15,180 nt of DNA from DASPXY01 sp038227745 (GTDB lineage Bacteria > Planctomycetota > Planctomycetia > Gemmatales > Gemmataceae), in the NCBI GenBank assembly GCA_038227745.1, contig JBBRPS010000158.1, positions 1 through 15,180 of the forward strand, read 5' to 3'. Under the pieces are notes generated by a model. That model saw only the letters and a program-made list of their open reading frames with translations, searched no databases and was not told the DNA's origin. The translations under genes were made by a program, and so were the position numbers. Shown one piece after another: positions 6,906 through 15,061 of the stretch. Position 1 is the first letter of the stretch; the number at the start of each line of letters is the position of its first letter.

Positions 6906-9900
6906 TGAACGAGGCCTGCGGCCCCGACGCCGACCTGCGCCGCCGGGTGGATCGGCTGCTGGCGGCGCACCCCCAGGTCGGCAGCTTTCTCCAAGATGCC
7001 GCCGCGGTTCACCCATCTCCCCTCGGGGGAGTGGGGCCGGAGGTGAGGGGCCGTGCTACCGTCGATGTGCCGATCACCGAGGGCCCCAGCACCGTCATCG
7101 GCCCGTACAAGCTCCTGCAGCAAATCGGCGAAGGCGGCATGGGCACCGTCTTCATGGCCGAGCAGACCGAACCCATCCAGCGCAAGGTCGCCCTCAAGGT
7201 CATCAAGCCGGGCATGGACTCGAAGCAGGTCATCGCTCGCTTCGAGGCCGAGCGGCAGGCCCTGGCCATGATGGACCACGTCAACATCGCCCGCGTGCTC
7301 GACGCCGGCGCCACCGAAGCCGGACGGCCCTACTTCGTCATGGAGCTGGTCCACGGCGTGCCGATCACCAAGTATTGCGACGACAACCACCTGACGCCGC
7401 GCGAGCGGCTGGAACTGTTCGTGCCGGTCTGCCAGGCGATCCAGCACGCGCACCAGAAGGGCATCATCCACCGCGATATCAAGCCGTCCAACGTCATGAT
7501 CACGCTCTACGACGGCAAGCCGGTGCCCAAGGTGATCGACTTCGGCGTGGCCAAGGCGACCGAGCAAAAGCTGACCGAGCGAACCCTGTTTACGCAGTAC
7601 GGCACGATGGTCGGCACGCTGGAATACATGAGCCCGGAGCAGGCGGAGATGAGCGCCCTGGGCGTCGATACCCGCAGCGACATCTACTCCTTGGGCGTGC
7701 TCTTGTACGAGCTGCTGACGGGCAGCACGCCGCTGACCCACAAGCGGATGAAAGAGGTCGCGTATGCCGAGATTCTCCGCATGATCAAGGAGGAGGAGCC
7801 GCAAAAGCCGAGCACCCGGCTGAGCGATTCGGGGCAAGCGCTGGCGTCCATCTCGGCCCAGCGGCACATGGAGCCAGCCAAGCTGACGAAGCTGATGCGC
7901 GGCGAGCTGGACTGGATCGTGATGAAGACGCTGGAGAAGGACCGCAACCGGCGGTACGAGACGGCCAAGGACTTCGCCACCGACGTGCAGCGCTACTTGA
8001 ACGACGAGACCGTGCAGGCCTGTCCGCCGTCCGCGGGCTATCGGTTTCGCAAGTTCGCCCGGCGGAATAGGCGCATCCTGGCGACCGCATGTGTCCTGGG
8101 GATAGCGCTTTGTTTAGGAACGGCCATAAGCACCTGGCAGGCGATCCGTGCAACCCAAGCGGAAGGGCTGGCCGAGGACCGGCTGAAGGCAGAACAGAGC
8201 GAACGCGAGCGGGCTGTGCGCGCGGAAGGGGAAAAAACCGAGCAGCTCTGGCAGGCTCTGTGGGCCCAGGGCCAAGCCCGCCGCTACAGCCGGCAGATGG
8301 GCCAACGGCTGGACAGCCTGGCCGCCCTGGAAAAAGCCGCCCGCATCCGCCCCGATGCGCGGCTGCGCGACGAAGCCATCGCCGCAATGGCCCTGCCCGA
8401 CATCCGTCGTGGCGCCAGCTTCCATGGCTATCCCGCAGGCACCAAGGCAGTCGCCTTCGATGGCCGATACCAAACCTATGCCTGGATCGATGAACAGGGC
8501 AACATCAGCATCCACAGGCTCCCGGACAACGAGAAGATCGGGAGCATCAAACCAAAAATGAAGGGCAAAGCGAATTTCATTTGGCTGAGTTCGGACGGGC
8601 AGTTTCTCGCCGTACGCGATGACCTCGGCGCCGTGCAACTCTGGCGCATCGCCGATGGCAACCCGCTGCTCGGGGAAGCACTGGGGCAATGCACGAGCTT
8701 TACGTTCAGTCCAGACAGCCGGCAGGTGGCGGTTGCCAAGGACGACTGGGTCTTATGCATCGATCTTGCGAGCGGTCAGGAAACCACCCGCTGGCGTTTG
8801 CCTGCCAGGGCTCACGCGCTGGCTTTTCACCCGAACAACCGCAGGCTGGCCGTCGGCTATGCCAACAACAAAATCGCTTCCATTTATGACTCCGCCCAGG
8901 GCAGCCGTGTCGCTGACCTGCTGGTAGGCTTGATGAACAATCAATCCGTCGCCTGGCATCCCGACGGGGCCCGGCTGGCCGTGGCCGGATCCGACCCGCG
9001 CATTCAAATCTGGGACGTGGCCACGCAGCGCAAGCTGGCGACCCTTGAAGGTCATGTGCAGCATGTCTGGGCCCTGAGCTTCCATCCGGACGGCAGCCTA
9101 CTGGCGTCACAATCCGAGGAGGGCGTTTTGCGCCTCTGGGATCCTGCCACGGGCCGGCAACTCATGCAATTGCCGCTCGTCGCAGTTCCTCGATTCAGCA
9201 GCACGGGTCAGTATTTGGGACACCTGTGGCAAGGCGGCGAGCAGCTGCAGTTGCTGGAAGTGACGGCAAGCCGCGAATACCGAACCATCGTCAGCAGCTC
9301 GGGCGCCGGCCGAGGAGACTACCACGACGGCGACATCAGTCCCGACGGCCGCCTGCTGGCGCTGGGCATGGGCGACGGCGACCGCCTATGGGACCTGTCC
9401 AGCGGGCGGGAACTAGCCGTGCTGCCTTCCGGAAGCCAGTGCGTCCTCTTTCAGCCCAATGGCCGTGAATTACTCACCTGTGGCGCCACCGGACTGCACT
9501 GCTGGCCGATTCAGGAAGGTAAGGAAGCCGCCAACGAGCTTCGCCTGGGTCCGCCACGGAAGTTCGCGCTGCCCTTCATGCCACATCGGGCCGCGCGCAG
9601 TCCGGACGGCCGGACGCTGGCGATTGTCAGCGAAACGTCAGACGCCGGGTTGCTCATGGACCTCAAGGCGGAATCCGTGCAGGGCCAGCACTTCGCGCAC
9701 CCAAGAGCCTCCGAGGTCGCCCTCAGTCGGGATGGCCGGTGGGTGGCAAGCTGCGGCTGGCACTCGGACCGCGTCCGGCTCTGGAATGCAAAAACCGGGG
9801 ACAAGGTCCACGAATGGGTTCTGGGAGTGTATACGCGGGTTTGCTTCACCCCTGACAGCCGCGCTCTGATCATCTGCCGGGGCGACGCCTTCACTTTTTG

Positions 9901-10510
9901 GGACGTGGAAACCTTGCAGCCGATCCGGCGGCTGGAGCGGGATGTCGCTCTCTTCCCCGGCTACGTGGCTTTTTCCCTGGACGGCAAACTGATGGCCCTG
10001 GAAATGGGGCCGGCCGTTATTCATCTCAAGGAAGTCGCGACTGGACGGACGGTCGCCAAGCTGGAAGACCCGAACGGCGATCGAGCCGGCTGGATTGGCT
10101 TCACGCCCGACGGCACGCAACTGGTGGTGGCGGCCCCTTACGCCAAGGCCGTCCACGTCTGGGACCTTCGGGCCATCCGCCAGCGGCTGAAGGGGATGGA
10201 TCTGGACTGGCACTGGCCCGAGTTTCCGCCGGCCGGGCCAGACGCCGGGCAGCCCCTGCAGATCCAGGTGGACCCGGGCGAGCTCGGCGCGATCCCAAAG
10301 GATCGAGCCTATCAGCTGGAGGCCCACGGTCACCTCCAGTCCCGGCAGTGGAGCGCCCTCGAGACGGCAACCGTACCATCCGAAAGCACGCAACGGCTCT
10401 CCCAGACCTACCTCGCCCACGGCATTGTTTCCGAACGCTCTTGCGACCGTCGGCGGGCGGCGGTCACGTTTAACCCCCCTGTTGCAAAGGACGTCTGCCC
10501 ATGCGGCTAG
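6827..10510 (+). CDS. Membrane Ser/Thr protein kinase with C-terminal WD40 region
   Basis: The 1227-residue product starts with a leader typical of planctomycete kinases (ERAAYL, ACGPDADLRRRV, LLAAHPQVGSFL). The kinase domain has the glycine loop GEGGMG (residues 101-106), the ATP lysine in ALKV (124), the catalytic loop HRDIKPSN (215-222, Asp217), DFG (238-240) and GTLEYMSPEQA; all key catalytic residues are present. One membrane helix follows (about 417-437), then a charged, probably coiled-coil stretch (about 440-480). The rest is beta-propeller: seven WD-type tryptophans (606, 729, 771, 855, 986, 1025, 1112) mark blades such as IQIWDV, LRLWDP and VHVWDL. The kinase would be cytoplasmic and the WD40 part across the membrane, probably sensing or binding a partner. 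It ends with LRAIRQRLKGMDLDW and a short tail lacking the TPR repeats often found there. It lies 58 bases after the sigma factor. Confidence 0.93.
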   Translation: MTEMSPAETVFFAALAKIDLAERAAYLNEACGPDADLRRRVDRLLAAHPQVGSFLQDAAAVHPSPLGGVGPEVRGRATVDVPITEGPSTVIGPYKLLQQIGEGGMGTVFMAEQTEPIQRKVALKVIKPGMDSKQVIARFEAERQALAMMDHVNIARVLDAGATEAGRPYFVMELVHGVPITKYCDDNHLTPRERLELFVPVCQAIQHAHQKGIIHRDIKPSNVMITLYDGKPVPKVIDFGVAKATEQKLTERTLFTQYGTMVGTLEYMSPEQAEMSALGVDTRSDIYSLGVLLYELLTGSTPLTHKRMKEVAYAEILRMIKEEEPQKPSTRLSDSGQALASISAQRHMEPAKLTKLMRGELDWIVMKTLEKDRNRRYETAKDFATDVQRYLNDETVQACPPSAGYRFRKFARRNRRILATACVLGIALCLGTAISTWQAIRATQAEGLAEDRLKAEQSERERAVRAEGEKTEQLWQALWAQGQARRYSRQMGQRLDSLAALEKAARIRPDARLRDEAIAAMALPDIRRGASFHGYPAGTKAVAFDGRYQTYAWIDEQGNISIHRLPDNEKIGSIKPKMKGKANFIWLSSDGQFLAVRDDLGAVQLWRIADGNPLLGEALGQCTSFTFSPDSRQVAVAKDDWVLCIDLASGQETTRWRLPARAHALAFHPNNRRLAVGYANNKIASIYDSAQGSRVADLLVGLMNNQSVAWHPDGARLAVAGSDPRIQIWDVATQRKLATLEGHVQHVWALSFHPDGSLLASQSEEGVLRLWDPATGRQLMQLPLVAVPRFSSTGQYLGHLWQGGEQLQLLEVTASREYRTIVSSSGAGRGDYHDGDISPDGRLLALGMGDGDRLWDLSSGRELAVLPSGSQCVLFQPNGRELLTCGATGLHCWPIQEGKEAANELRLGPPRKFALPFMPHRAARSPDGRTLAIVSETSDAGLLMDLKAESVQGQHFAHPRASEVALSRDGRWVASCGWHSDRVRLWNAKTGDKVHEWVLGVYTRVCFTPDSRALIICRGDAFTFWDVETLQPIRRLERDVALFPGYVAFSLDGKLMALEMGPAVIHLKEVATGRTVAKLEDPNGDRAGWIGFTPDGTQLVVAAPYAKAVHVWDLRAIRQRLKGMDLDWHWPEFPPAGPDAGQPLQIQVDPGELGAIPKDRAYQLEAHGHLQSRQWSALETATVPSESTQRLSQTYLAHGIVSERSCDRRRAAVTFNPPVAKDVCPCG
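7011..7053 (+). repeat. Palindromic dispersed-repeat-like insert inside the kinase gene
   Basis: CTCCCC (7017-7022) pairs with GGGGAG (7026-7031) around a TCG loop, followed by a GGCCGGAGGTGAGGGG segment. In translation it gives HPSPLGGVGPEVRGR, which resembles the PSPxGGEGPGVRGR peptides that arise when small GC-rich palindromic repeats lie in genes. It falls in the variable linker between the kinase leader and the kinase domain, keeps the frame, and so is tolerated. Confidence 0.5.
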
Positions 10511-10599
10511 ACTTCTGGCAGCGATTGGGCATCAACCCGGGCAGTCTCTGCGTTGGATATTGCCCCTTCCAAGTTCCCTACGTTGAAAGGTTTTCAGCC
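10511..10599 (+). other. Kinase to surface-protein gap with leader stem-loop
   Basis: Within this 89-base gap, a multi-part stem-loop spans 10527-10565: GGGCA pairs with TGCCC, CAAC with GTTG, and GCAG with CTGC around a TCT loop, separated by small bulges. No T-run follows, so it is not a normal terminator. It may be a leader structure or an mRNA processing or stabilising element. The frame of the downstream gene stays open back to an ATG at 10501, which overlaps the kinase stop, but that start lacks family-like sequence. Confidence 0.35.
10585..10590 (+). promoter_or_regulatory. Ribosome-binding site of the RTX-like surface protein
   Basis: GAAAGG lies nine bases before ATG 10600. With the MKLAFAKYLSRLL start that follows, it supports 10600 over the upstream in-frame ATG at 10501. 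Confidence 0.6.
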
Positions 10600-13500
10600 A
10601 TGAAGCTAGCATTTGCAAAGTACCTGTCCCGGCTTCTAGCGTCCCAACCCCGCGCCCGCCGGACCCGGCCGCTCGAGTTAGAATGCCTGGAAGATCGCGT
10701 CACGCCATCGGTCGTGATAAGTCCCAATTTCGGCTTGGAAACGCAAAATCAAGACGGCAGCGCCAAGCTCAACAGTCCGCCGGTCTTTTTGACCTATTGG
10801 GGATCGTATTGGGGCGGGACCAACACGCCGCAGGCCAACGCCATCCGGAACGCCGCCGCCCAGGTCCTCGACAGCGCCTACCTGAATGGCACCTCGCAGT
10901 ATGGCACCGACGGCAGGGCCTTCTTGAACAACGTGAGCACCTACGACTCGTCGAACCCGGCAAACCCCTTCCGAAGGGATAGTGCCATCCAGGACGTTAT
11001 TAACAACCAGATCGACAGGGGCCTGCTGCCGGAAGCGGACACGCCGACACACACCCCCATTTATGTGGTCGTGACCCCACCCGGTATACGGTCCGACGGG
11101 AGCAAGAACGGGGTCGGGTTCAACACCAGAGATACAGACACGGACCCGATGCTTACACCCCCCTTTATTGAAATCGATGAAATGCCCGAGGTGTGGGTCA
11201 GCACCAGGACCAAGCCGGACGGCACATTGGACCTCGACGACTTCACACGAACGCTTAGCCATGAAGTTGCCGAGGTCATGACCGACTTCGGCCAACGCGG
11301 CTTCGAGGTGAACTCGCCGACGGCTTGGGCCAGCGCCGGGGGCGGCGGCGACGGTCAGATCGGGGACAAGGAAGGCAACGCCTACGAGTATCGGCTGGCC
11401 AACGGCGCCTTGGTGCAGCCCTACTGGTCGCGGGCGGACTCCGCCTGGCTGGCGACGGACGGCAACATCCAGACCGTAAACGCGACGGCCGCCGCCAACG
11501 CCTGGACCAATACCAGTAAGGGACCCCGCTTCAACGGCCGCTTGGACGTAACCGTCGATGGCGACCAGCGACCGGGCAACCCCAACGACTTCATTCAGGT
11601 GGGCACCGCCACGCTCGGCGGGACAACGGTATTGCAGATCAACCTCAACGGCGAATTCTTCCAGTTCGACGCGGGCAGGGTCGCCAACCTGTTCATCAAC
11701 ACCGGAGTCGGGAATGATACGGTGATCGTGAACCCGGTGCCCGGCAACCCCAAAATTTCCATCCGTGCAGGCTCCTCCGGCTCGTCCGCCAACGCCACCA
11801 TCACAGCTCAGGCCCCGTTGACCATTGTCCAAGAGGCGGGCGCCAACCTCAACATCACCGCCCAGGCGCCGGTGACGGTGAACGGCATCCAAGGCTCGAT
11901 CACCATCGCCAACCAATCGACGACAACGATCAACGCGACCTCGTCCAACAACGTGTTCGTAACGCAGAACAGCGGCGGCAGCGGCGGCACCAACTTGTTC
12001 ATCAAGAACGCCGGCGCCGTGAATGTCGGCGCCGGCAACGTCGGCAACATCACCAGCGACCTCGTCATCAGCAACGCTTTCGGGATTACCGCCCTGACGG
12101 TCGATGACTCCCATGACGGCGCGGCGCGGACCTGGTACGTCGACGGCCCCAACGTGAGTTTCGGCCTGGGGACCATTCTCTATCGCTCGCCGGCGAGCGG
12201 GCCGTTGTCAATGTACTCGATCGACGTCGAGACAGGGACGGGGAGCAACACCGTCAACGTCCTGGCCACCCGCGGCCGCAGCCTCAACCTGCACGGTCAC
12301 AGTGCCGACACCGCGGTGTTCGTGGGCCTCGCCGGTAGCCTGGCCGGCATTAAGAGCCTGGGGATAACCATCTCCAACCCGATCGGCGACACCGCGTTGG
12401 TCATCGACGACAGCAACCGCCGGGGCAACCGGGTGGCGACCATCGACACCCTCACGACCTTTGCCCCGTTTATGCTGCTGAAAGGTCTGGCCCCAGCGAC
12501 GATCTATGTGCAGCGCTCCGACACCACCAGGAACGTCGACGTCTACACCGGCATCGGCGCGGTCAGGGTCAATGTCCTGGGCACCATCGGCCGCGGCCTC
12601 AACCTGATCGGCAACAGTGCCAACACCGAGGTGTTCGTGGGCAACGGCAGCGTGGCCGGCATTCTGGGCCTGCAGATGACCATTTCCAACCCGATCGGCG
12701 ACACCGCGTTGGTCATCGACGACCACAACCGCGGGGGCAACTTGACGGCGACCATCGACACCCTCACGACCTTTGCCCCGTTTATGCGGCTGACCGACCT
12801 GATCCCCGGCACGATCTACGTGCAGCGCTCCGACACCACCCGAAACGTCGATCTCTACACCGGCATGGGCGCGGTCAGGGTCAACGTCCTGGGCACCATC
12901 GGCCGCGGCCTCAACCTGATCGGCAACAGTGCCGACACCCAGGTGTTCGTGGGCAACAACGGTAGCCTGGCCGGCATTCAGGGCCTGCAGATGACCATCT
13001 CCAACCGGATCGGGATCGCCGACACCGGGGTGGTCATCAACGGCAATCGGGGCGTCAACCAGACGGCGACCATCGACACCCTCACGACCGATCCCCGGTA
13101 TCTGCAGCTGACCGACCTGATCCCAGGGACGACGATCTATGTGCAGCGCACCACCACCACCAGAAACGTCGACATCTACACCGGCACCGGCGTGGTCACC
13201 GTCAACGTACTGGCCACCATTGGCCGCGGCCTCAATCTGCACGGCAACAGTCCCACCACCACCGTCAACGTCGGCAAAAACGGCAGCCTGGACGGGATTC
13301 GGGGCCTGCAGATGACCATTTCCAACACGAATGGCGACACCGCGGTGGTCATCGACGACCGCAACCGCGGCGGCATCGGCGGCTTCCCTCGGACGGCGAC
13401 CTTCGACACCTTCATCACGCCTGAGGTCCAGGCGCTGCAGCTGACCGACCTGATCCCAGGAACGATCTACGTGCAGCGCTCCAACGTCGAGGTCTACACC

Positions 13501-15036
13501 GGCACCAGCGTGGTCATCGCCAACGTGCGGGCCACCATCGGCCGCGGCCTCATCTTGCACGGCAACAGTCCCAACACCACCGTCAACTTCGGCAAAAACG
13601 GCAGCCTGGACGGCATTCAGGGCCCCGTGACCGTCAATGGTATCACCACGGTCAACTTCGACGACTCCGCCTCGCCCGCCGGGCACGAGTATAACTTGTA
13701 CGCGGACCACCTCCAGCGCTTCGACTCGTCACCCACGCAAAATCCCGACATGGCCCTGATCTCGTTCGCAGGCATGAAAGCCATCGCCCTGCAGGCCGGA
13801 CATGGCCCTTCAAACGGCCTGTTCGTCATCGGGAGCTCGGCCGGCACCACCGTGGACGTGTACGGCACGCCCGGCAGTTACGACGTGTTTTTTCCACAGA
13901 TCGATGACAGCCACCCCCTCCTGGGTCCGGTCCACTTCCACGGTCAGGCGGCGGACAACGATTTCGCCTATTACTACGATGTCAGCACGAACCCCGAGAC
14001 CTACACCTTCAGCATCGACCCGCTCCTGCCGACGGTGCAGCAGGTGGACCGGAGCGGCGCGGCCACGGTCACTTACGACAGCGTGACCCAGGTAATCCTG
14101 TATACCCCGGTGGCAGGCGGGAACACGGTCAACGTCCAGGGAGTGTCTTCCGGCGAATTCCTCAACATGGCCAACACCAACGGCGACCACATTACCATCG
14201 GGAGCCAGGCGCCCGCGGGCGGAGGCACGCTCGCGAACATTCTCGGGCCGGTCGCCATTGGCGGTGATGGCAAAACGGGCCTGACCGTGACGATCGACGA
14301 CTCGGCCGACACCACGGGCCGACAGGTGACGATCGATCCGCCGCCACCCAACAACCCGGCAGACCCTTACACCCGGATCACCGGCCTGGCCCCGGCCCAG
14401 ATCCTCTGGAACTTTGCCGGCGGCAGTGCGCAGATTTCCGTCCTCGGCGGCAGCGGGGATGACTCCTTTGCCGTTCACGGCGCCGTTCCGGATGTGGCGC
14501 TGTCCCTTGACGGCGGCGGCGGTGTCAACACCCTGGACTACTCCGCCTATACCACGGGAGTGACGATCAACCTTGCAGCCGGCACCGCAACGGACCTGGC
14601 CGGCATTGTCAATTTCCGCAACGCTGTCGGCGGCTCGGGCAACAACATTCTCGTCGGCAACGGCGGCAACGTGCTGACCGGCGGTCCTGGCCGGGATCTG
14701 CTCATTGGCGGCGGCTCTGCGAGCATCCTGAACGGCGGCGGCGGCGAGGACATCCTTATCGGTGGCACCACCGCGTACGACACCAACCCCGCCGCGCTCG
14801 AAGCCATCATGGCCGAGTGGGCGCCGGTAGGTGCGGATCCGGGCTACGACACGCGAGTTGCCAATCTCCAGAGCGGCGCCGGCGGCGTGCCGGCCCTCAA
14901 CGCCAACACCGTCCACAGCAATGGCCAGGCGAACCAGCTCACGGGCGGCACCGAGCGAGACCTGTTCTTCGCGAGCCTCGCTTCCGAGCTGATCGACTGG
15001 GATTCGAAGACCGAGAAGTGGATCGTGATCGCGTGA
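10600..15036 (+). CDS. Secreted multi-repeat protein: HExxE domain, beta repeats, RTX-like C-terminus
   Basis: The 1478-residue product opens with a basic, weakly hydrophobic leader and the motif LECLEDRVTPS (residues 27-37), an N-terminal signature recurring on large exported planctomycete proteins. Residues about 45-310 form a compact domain (FLTYWGSYWGG, IYVVVTPPG, TLSHEVAEVMTDF, IGDKEGN, LVQPYWS) with HEVAE at 221-225. It resembles bacterial EXORDIUM-like or metallopeptidase-like proteins with SHELxEAxTDP, but it is not a standard HExxH zinc site, so protease activity is uncertain. Five repeats of about 105 residues follow (552-1010), then other beta-rich segments, RTX-like repeats (GGSGNN, GGPGRDLLIGG, GGGGEDILIGG; about 1344-1390) that may bind calcium, and a cap with ALEAIMAEW, NTVHSNGQ and a GGTERDLFFAS end, as in many planctomycete surface proteins. 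It lies 89 bases after the kinase, probably in the same operon. The substrate or partner is unknown. Confidence 0.88.
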   Translation: MKLAFAKYLSRLLASQPRARRTRPLELECLEDRVTPSVVISPNFGLETQNQDGSAKLNSPPVFLTYWGSYWGGTNTPQANAIRNAAAQVLDSAYLNGTSQYGTDGRAFLNNVSTYDSSNPANPFRRDSAIQDVINNQIDRGLLPEADTPTHTPIYVVVTPPGIRSDGSKNGVGFNTRDTDTDPMLTPPFIEIDEMPEVWVSTRTKPDGTLDLDDFTRTLSHEVAEVMTDFGQRGFEVNSPTAWASAGGGGDGQIGDKEGNAYEYRLANGALVQPYWSRADSAWLATDGNIQTVNATAAANAWTNTSKGPRFNGRLDVTVDGDQRPGNPNDFIQVGTATLGGTTVLQINLNGEFFQFDAGRVANLFINTGVGNDTVIVNPVPGNPKISIRAGSSGSSANATITAQAPLTIVQEAGANLNITAQAPVTVNGIQGSITIANQSTTTINATSSNNVFVTQNSGGSGGTNLFIKNAGAVNVGAGNVGNITSDLVISNAFGITALTVDDSHDGAARTWYVDGPNVSFGLGTILYRSPASGPLSMYSIDVETGTGSNTVNVLATRGRSLNLHGHSADTAVFVGLAGSLAGIKSLGITISNPIGDTALVIDDSNRRGNRVATIDTLTTFAPFMLLKGLAPATIYVQRSDTTRNVDVYTGIGAVRVNVLGTIGRGLNLIGNSANTEVFVGNGSVAGILGLQMTISNPIGDTALVIDDHNRGGNLTATIDTLTTFAPFMRLTDLIPGTIYVQRSDTTRNVDLYTGMGAVRVNVLGTIGRGLNLIGNSADTQVFVGNNGSLAGIQGLQMTISNRIGIADTGVVINGNRGVNQTATIDTLTTDPRYLQLTDLIPGTTIYVQRTTTTRNVDIYTGTGVVTVNVLATIGRGLNLHGNSPTTTVNVGKNGSLDGIRGLQMTISNTNGDTAVVIDDRNRGGIGGFPRTATFDTFITPEVQALQLTDLIPGTIYVQRSNVEVYTGTSVVIANVRATIGRGLILHGNSPNTTVNFGKNGSLDGIQGPVTVNGITTVNFDDSASPAGHEYNLYADHLQRFDSSPTQNPDMALISFAGMKAIALQAGHGPSNGLFVIGSSAGTTVDVYGTPGSYDVFFPQIDDSHPLLGPVHFHGQAADNDFAYYYDVSTNPETYTFSIDPLLPTVQQVDRSGAATVTYDSVTQVILYTPVAGGNTVNVQGVSSGEFLNMANTNGDHITIGSQAPAGGGTLANILGPVAIGGDGKTGLTVTIDDSADTTGRQVTIDPPPPNNPADPYTRITGLAPAQILWNFAGGSAQISVLGGSGDDSFAVHGAVPDVALSLDGGGGVNTLDYSAYTTGVTINLAAGTATDLAGIVNFRNAVGGSGNNILVGNGGNVLTGGPGRDLLIGGGSASILNGGGGEDILIGGTTAYDTNPAALEAIMAEWAPVGADPGYDTRVANLQSGAGGVPALNANTVHSNGQANQLTGGTERDLFFASLASELIDWDSKTEKWIVIA
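12253..13629 (+). repeat. Five tandem ~105-codon beta repeats in the surface protein
   Basis: VNVLxTxGRxLNL-type strands begin at 12253, 12568, 12880, 13201 and 13519 (periods 315, 312, 321 and 318 bases); the fifth is partial. Each complete unit holds an ISNxxGDTAxVID-like strand, a TATIDTLTT strand and a TIYVQRSDTTRNVD strand or a close variant. Units 1 and 2 share exact DNA blocks of nearly 40 bases (for example from about 12437 and 12750), which indicates recent intragenic duplication or conversion. Confidence 0.85.
14629..14769 (+). repeat. RTX-like glycine/aspartate nonapeptide repeats
   Basis: The translation shows consecutive GGxGxDxLxGG-like units (GGSGNNILVG, GNGGNVLTGG, GPGRDLLIGG, GGGGEDILIGG), the calcium-binding parallel beta-roll pattern of hemolysin-type proteins. 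Some units lack the aspartate, so binding capacity may be reduced. Confidence 0.7.
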
Positions 15037-15061
15037 CCTCGTCCGAGCCGGAAGCGTAAGC

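Noticed and set aside
12208..13710. Antisense open frame of about 500 codons with internal repeats
   Set aside because: Its repetition is the reverse image of the beta repeats on the + strand; no family resemblance.
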